From: Bacillota bacterium
GTDB lineage: Bacteria > Bacillota > Clostridia > Acetivibrionales > DTU013
NCBI GenBank assembly: GCA_023418915.1
Contig: JAEZYU010000008.1
Coordinates: forward strand, 1-8,573
Direction of reading: 5' to 3'
DNA: 8,573 nucleotides
Each line of letters begins with the position of its first letter. The first letter of the stretch is position 1. The notes under the pieces are model-generated. The model was not told the origin of the DNA. It saw nothing but the letters and a program-made list of their open reading frames with translations, and did no database searches. This document shows, piece by piece, positions 6,090 through 8,573 of this stretch. Made by a program: the position numbers and the translations under genes.

Positions 6090-6551
6090 ATGCGAATAAA
6101 GTTATATCATCCCTATCAAAACGAAATGACTACCTTTGAGCTTAAGAATTTTGAGTTGATGCCGCTCTTTTACCTGTTTCCAATCGATTTGCTGCGGAAG
6201 GAATGCCCCAGCCTTGCGGATATGCCGCGCAGCGCACACGGCATATTCACACAAATAGAATGGGTGGATAAGATTACTAGTGATTACTTCTTACAGACTG
6301 TCTGTGACCTGACTGCATACTATGTCTGGCCTGCGTTTGGCATCTCCACCTATATGGAATGCTTTTCGGGATATGATCCGATCTGGAAGCTGGCGCATGC
6401 TACAGGAATATGGGAGCAAGCCTTCGAGCAGATGAGCGGCATGACCCCACAGAACATAGTCAATGTGGTCAAACATGAATGGGAGCCCGCGGAACCGGAT
6501 GAGTTTCAAGAACTCATGGTATATCGGCTTGCACGGTATTCAGGAGCATAA
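6090..6551 (+). CDS. Unrecognised 153-aa protein, first gene of the rightward operon
   Basis: I do not recognise this protein. It is soluble in appearance, without signal peptide or membrane segment, rich in aromatic residues (YYVWPAFG, YDPIWKLAHATGIWEQAF) and acidic near the end (EWEPAEPDEFQEL). No catalytic or metal-binding motif is visible. AGGAG (6079-6083) is six bases before the ATG. It is divergent from the XRE regulator and directly upstream of the sigma-like gene: its last codons contain the AGGAG that serves that gene, and its TAA is four bases before that gene's proposed TTG. By position it belongs to the regulatory end of the mobile element; its role is open. Confidence 0.75.
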   Translation: MRIKLYHPYQNEMTTFELKNFELMPLFYLFPIDLLRKECPSLADMPRSAHGIFTQIEWVDKITSDYFLQTVCDLTAYYVWPAFGISTYMECFSGYDPIWKLAHATGIWEQAFEQMSGMTPQNIVNVVKHEWEPAEPDEFQELMVYRLARYSGA

Positions 6552-6555
6552 CCTG

Positions 6556-7008
6556 TTGCCGCTAATCCAAGCTGTACGGGAAATGCGATGCATTGAAGAT
6601 TACGATGTCCGCAACAGCCACGCCAAGATCGACTTCTATCGCAAATGGTATCATACGCGCACCCGATTCAAGACGGTATCCCTCGACCAACTGATGGAAG
6701 GTCAAGGCAGCGGTTTGCGTAGCGATGCCGTAGATACAGTGCTGGGGGATTTTATCGGCAATCCAGATGCCGACTTTGAAGAAGCGGTTTGTGCCAGACT
6801 CGACGCCGAGAACTATTATAAGACGCTAAAACCTCGTGATCGCGAGATACTTGAAATGCGCGTTAAAGGACACACTTATCAGGAGATTGCGGATACGCTT
6901 GAGTACAGGACGCATAGCGCAGTATTGAAGCGAATCAACAGAATCGCCGAACAATATCTCAACTATGCGGACGAACAGGAAGGCCTTAGAGAATTCATGA
7001 ACGGCTAA
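6556..7008 (+). CDS. Sigma-70 region 4-like DNA-binding protein of a mobile element
   Basis: About 150 aa. The C-terminal part (about residues 90-135) is a sigma-70 region 4 helix-turn-helix: LKPRDREILEMRVKGHTYQE, then IADTLEYRTHSAVLKRI. The N-terminal block REMRCIEDYDVRNSHAK and the nearby FYRKWYHTRTR are, from memory, typical of small proteins of clostridial ICEs. There is no sigma region 2, so it is not a complete sigma factor; more likely a regulator. The frame is open back to ATG 6463 (181 aa), which would overlap the upstream gene by 89 bases. I prefer TTG 6556, with AGGAG (6542-6546) nine bases before it and no overlap; ATG 6499 is a third option. A terminator follows 17 bases after the stop. 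Confidence 0.82.
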   Translation: MPLIQAVREMRCIEDYDVRNSHAKIDFYRKWYHTRTRFKTVSLDQLMEGQGSGLRSDAVDTVLGDFIGNPDADFEEAVCARLDAENYYKTLKPRDREILEMRVKGHTYQEIADTLEYRTHSAVLKRINRIAEQYLNYADEQEGLREFMNG

Positions 7009-7025
7009 ACGTAGTTTGACGGCAG

Positions 7026-7057
7026 CGTCTTCCCTTACGGGGAGGCGTTTTTATTTT
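7026..7057 (+). terminator. Rho-independent terminator after the sigma-like gene
   Basis: Stem CGTCTTCCC (7026-7034) with GGGGAGGCG (7039-7047) around TTAC, two G-T wobbles, then TTTTTATTTT. It ends the rightward operon and implies that parM has its own promoter in the 45 bases that follow; TATAAA at 7069-7074 is a possible -10 without a convincing -35. Confidence 0.88.
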
Positions 7058-7101
7058 ACCCAAAACCATATAAAAACAACTAAAGAAGGAGAGGTCACAA
7101 C

Positions 7102-7989
7102 ATGACGGTATTAAAAATCGGAATCGACAATGGTAACTACAACACGAAATCATCAGAGCGGATGCTGTATGCTTCGGGGTTCGCAATGAGCGACAGAGAA
7201 TTTATCACGAGCGATATGCAACTAGTCTACGAGGGCGTATATTACGCCATTGGCGGTAAACGCGTGAGCTTCCAGCAGGAAAAGACAAAAGAGGATGACG
7301 CCTTCATCCTGACGCTCCCAGCCATCGCCAACGCAATGAAACTGGCGGGTATATCCTCCGCCGAAGTATTGCTCGGAGTTGGCTTGCCCATCGACATTTA
7401 CGGAACACAGAAGGATGTGTTCCGCCAATACTTCCTGCGGGAGGATATCCGCTTCTGTTTTGAGGACGTGGATTACCGATGCCGAATTGTGGACTGCAAG
7501 GTGTTCGCACAGGGCCATGCGGCGCTCTGCAAATATTATCAGCAGCTCAAGGAGTATAACAATATCACGCTGGTGGATATCGGCGGATACACTGTAGATG
7601 TTCTGACGCTGCACGATTTCAAGGTGGACAGAGGAAGTTGCGCGAGCCTGCGTATGGGAACTATCACGCTATTCAACGATATTCGCGGAGAGTTGCAACA
7701 AGAAAACATCATTCTGTCGGACGTGCTGATTGCCGACGCCATGCAGGGGCTTATCCAACACGCTGAAAAAGAGAAAATTCGGACAATCATTGAGCGCCGT
7801 ATGCAGCGTTATCTCAAAGAACTGCTTAACGCTCTGCGTGAACGCGGGCTGGATTTAAAGCTGCCCATCGTGTTTGCGGGCGGCGGTGCGGAATTGCTGG
7901 GGCATCGGCTTCATACCCGTGAGGTCAATACTATTGTCATACTCGACCGCTTTGCCAACGCCGAGGGCTACAAGCTCCTGCTGGGGTAA
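7102..7989 (+). CDS. parM: ParM-type actin-like ATPase (DNA segregation)
   Basis: A 295-aa bacterial actin homologue. Such proteins polymerise with ATP and push sister plasmid or element copies apart through a ParR-parC complex. Actin-fold motifs are all present: phosphate-1 IGIDNGNYNTK (6-16), phosphate-2 VDIGGYTVDV (158-167), the adenosine motif FAGGGAELLG (258-267), and the C-terminal FANAEGY (285-291) typical of ParM/Alp proteins in Firmicute mobile elements. Length fits the family. The start is ATG 7102 after AAGGAG/GAGAGG (7086-7094). The ParR-like gene starts four bases after its stop. Because the neighbours include an integrase, this is a partition system on an integrating element; it could stabilise a transient circular form or serve another filament function. 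Confidence 0.9.
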   Translation: MTVLKIGIDNGNYNTKSSERMLYASGFAMSDREFITSDMQLVYEGVYYAIGGKRVSFQQEKTKEDDAFILTLPAIANAMKLAGISSAEVLLGVGLPIDIYGTQKDVFRQYFLREDIRFCFEDVDYRCRIVDCKVFAQGHAALCKYYQQLKEYNNITLVDIGGYTVDVLTLHDFKVDRGSCASLRMGTITLFNDIRGELQQENIILSDVLIADAMQGLIQHAEKEKIRTIIERRMQRYLKELLNALRERGLDLKLPIVFAGGGAELLGHRLHTREVNTIVILDRFANAEGYKLLLG

Positions 7990-7993
7990 GGGT

Positions 7994-8287
7994 ATGCGGG
8001 AAAGACGGTATCTGACTTTTGACATGGAGAACCCGCGTCACCGTGAGGCTTTTATTCTTTTTTCGGCACAGTCCGGTAAGCGGCGCAGCGAATATGTGGT
8101 TGATTGTATCCTCCAAGCGCAGCAGGATAACCGCTTAGAGGAAACCATACGGAAAGTGATCACGGAAACGTTGAAGGATGTTTCTATATCCGCTCGCGCT
8201 ACGGAGAGCATAACCACAGATTTGCGGACGACGGAGTGCCTATCCGATCTGCCGGATTCGCTGATATCCTCGCTGGATGAGATATGA
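7994..8287 (+). CDS. ParR-like ribbon-helix-helix adaptor protein
   Basis: A 97-aa protein starting at ATG 7994, four bases after the parM stop, with GGGG/AAGGG overlapping that stop as ribosome binding site. The N-terminus fits a ribbon-helix-helix: strand RYLTFDM (5-11), helix PRHREAFILF (14-23), then GKRRSEYVVDCILQA (28-42). The C-terminal half is a charged helix (LEETIRKVITETLK) and an acidic, Ser/Thr-rich tail that in ParR proteins typically contacts ParM. Identification rests on position after parM and this layout, not on clear sequence identity. The gene ends exactly before the palindromic repeat pair, its likely binding site. An upstream in-frame extension to 7874 lies within parM and is not needed. 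Confidence 0.75.
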   Translation: MRERRYLTFDMENPRHREAFILFSAQSGKRRSEYVVDCILQAQQDNRLEETIRKVITETLKDVSISARATESITTDLRTTECLSDLPDSLISSLDEI

Positions 8288-8345
8288 ACCATGATGGTGC
8301 ATATCGGGGCAATAAGCAGCTGGCACTTGCACCATGATGGTGCAT
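8288..8345. repeat. Two direct copies of a 15-bp palindromic site (candidate parC or operator)
   Basis: ACCATGATGGTGCAT occurs at 8288-8302 and again at 8331-8345, 43 bp apart. Each contains the palindrome ACCAT-G-ATGGT; in the second it extends to TGCACCAT-G-ATGGTGCA (8328-8344). The first copy begins on the base after the ParR-like stop codon. Because each copy is self-complementary, the two can also pair with each other into a larger stem. Repeats next to a parMR pair are often the centromere bound by ParR; only two copies are visible, fewer than usual. Confidence 0.75.
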
Positions 8346-8350
8346 TTTTT
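8328..8350 (+). terminator. Probable terminator of the parM operon
   Basis: The palindrome TGCACCAT-G-ATGGTGCA is followed directly by TTTTTT (8345-8350) and then ATTTT, as in a rho-independent terminator. A hairpin would need a few central bases unpaired. It overlaps the second copy of the repeated site. Confidence 0.65.
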
Positions 8351-8573
8351 ATTTTCAGCATGTATCCTGCGTCACAAGATATCGTAGCAAGGGCTGGAAT
8401 TTCGCAGAATGTCGTCCGATATTTCAGCCTCGCAGTGCCCCGCGGGAGTAAGATGTACCCCATGTCAAGTACAAATTTTAGAGTGGTAAAGTGTGTGCCA
8501 CGATCACTCTGTTGCTGGCGGTTTAGGCAGCGGTATTGGGAGCGGATACTCGCAGGTCGTTACATAGCGGTAA
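8351..8573. other. Right-edge stretch with no assigned gene; one open frame from 8360
   Basis: A plus-strand frame from ATG 8360 stays open to the window end (71 codons; begins MYPASQDIVARAG), with an internal ATG at 8453 preceded by GGGAG. The later codons are rich in Arg, Cys and Trp (VPRSLCCWRFRQRYW), unlike a typical protein. No ribosome binding site precedes 8360 and it follows a terminator. It may be the start of a gene or chance. Confidence 0.25.

Noticed and set aside
6463..6551. Frameshift joining the 153-aa gene and the sigma-like gene into one protein
   Set aside because: A ribosome binding site and a start lie right after the first stop, and the two parts look like separate proteins; no slippery sequence is evident.
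7874..7993. Longer start for the ParR-like protein
   Set aside because: The extension lies wholly inside parM and reads as out-of-frame residues; ATG 7994 has a binding site and normal operon spacing.
8038..8463. Antisense 141-aa ORF over the ParR-like gene
   Set aside because: It mirrors a better-supported plus-strand gene, has no ribosome binding site, and its product is rich in Ser/Arg/Cys without domains.
8453..8463. TTGACA on the minus strand near 8462-8467 as a promoter
   Set aside because: No -10 box at proper spacing; the following sequence is GC-rich.

Overview
The window looks like chromosome of an anaerobic Firmicute, most likely class Clostridia, joined to one end of an integrated mobile element. 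Evidence for this is the strong AGGAG-type ribosome binding sites, a perfect CIRCE heat-shock operator, a stand-alone rubrerythrin-type protein, and a mobile module (large serine recombinase, XRE regulator, sigma-like protein, ParM) of a kind common in Clostridia. Species cannot be told from the sequence.

Host side (1 to about 4040). All genes here read on the minus strand. htpG (Hsp90) runs off the left edge. It is preceded by a sigma-A promoter whose start region is covered by a perfect CIRCE element, so HrcA control is predicted. Next come a poorly supported small ORF, a GNAT acetyltransferase gene broken by one in-frame TAG, and a 154-aa ferritin-like/rubrerythrin-type protein without a rubredoxin domain. 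Between these genes lies a structured repeat: two 140-bp near-identical copies 165 bp apart (3733-3872, 3898-4037), a diverged copy just downstream of the rubrerythrin-type gene (2794-2913), and a reversed remnant of its core hairpin in the htpG leader (1687-1729).

Mobile side (about 4014 to the right edge). A 514-aa large serine recombinase and its XRE regulator form a minus-strand operon with a 4-base ATGA overlap. The last seven recombinase codons and its stop lie inside repeat copy 2, so the element boundary probably lies near 4038. A divergent promoter pair (5952-5980 minus, 6044-6072 plus) separates this operon from a plus-strand operon of an unrecognised 153-aa protein and a sigma-70 region-4-like protein, which is closed by a terminator. 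A second plus-strand unit follows: a ParM-type actin-like ATPase and a ribbon-helix-helix ParR-like partner, ending in two copies of a palindrome that may be both terminator and partition site.

Taken together, the right half reads as the integration/regulation end of an integrative conjugative or mobilizable element that also carries a segregation system. Its cargo, transfer genes and far end lie outside the window.
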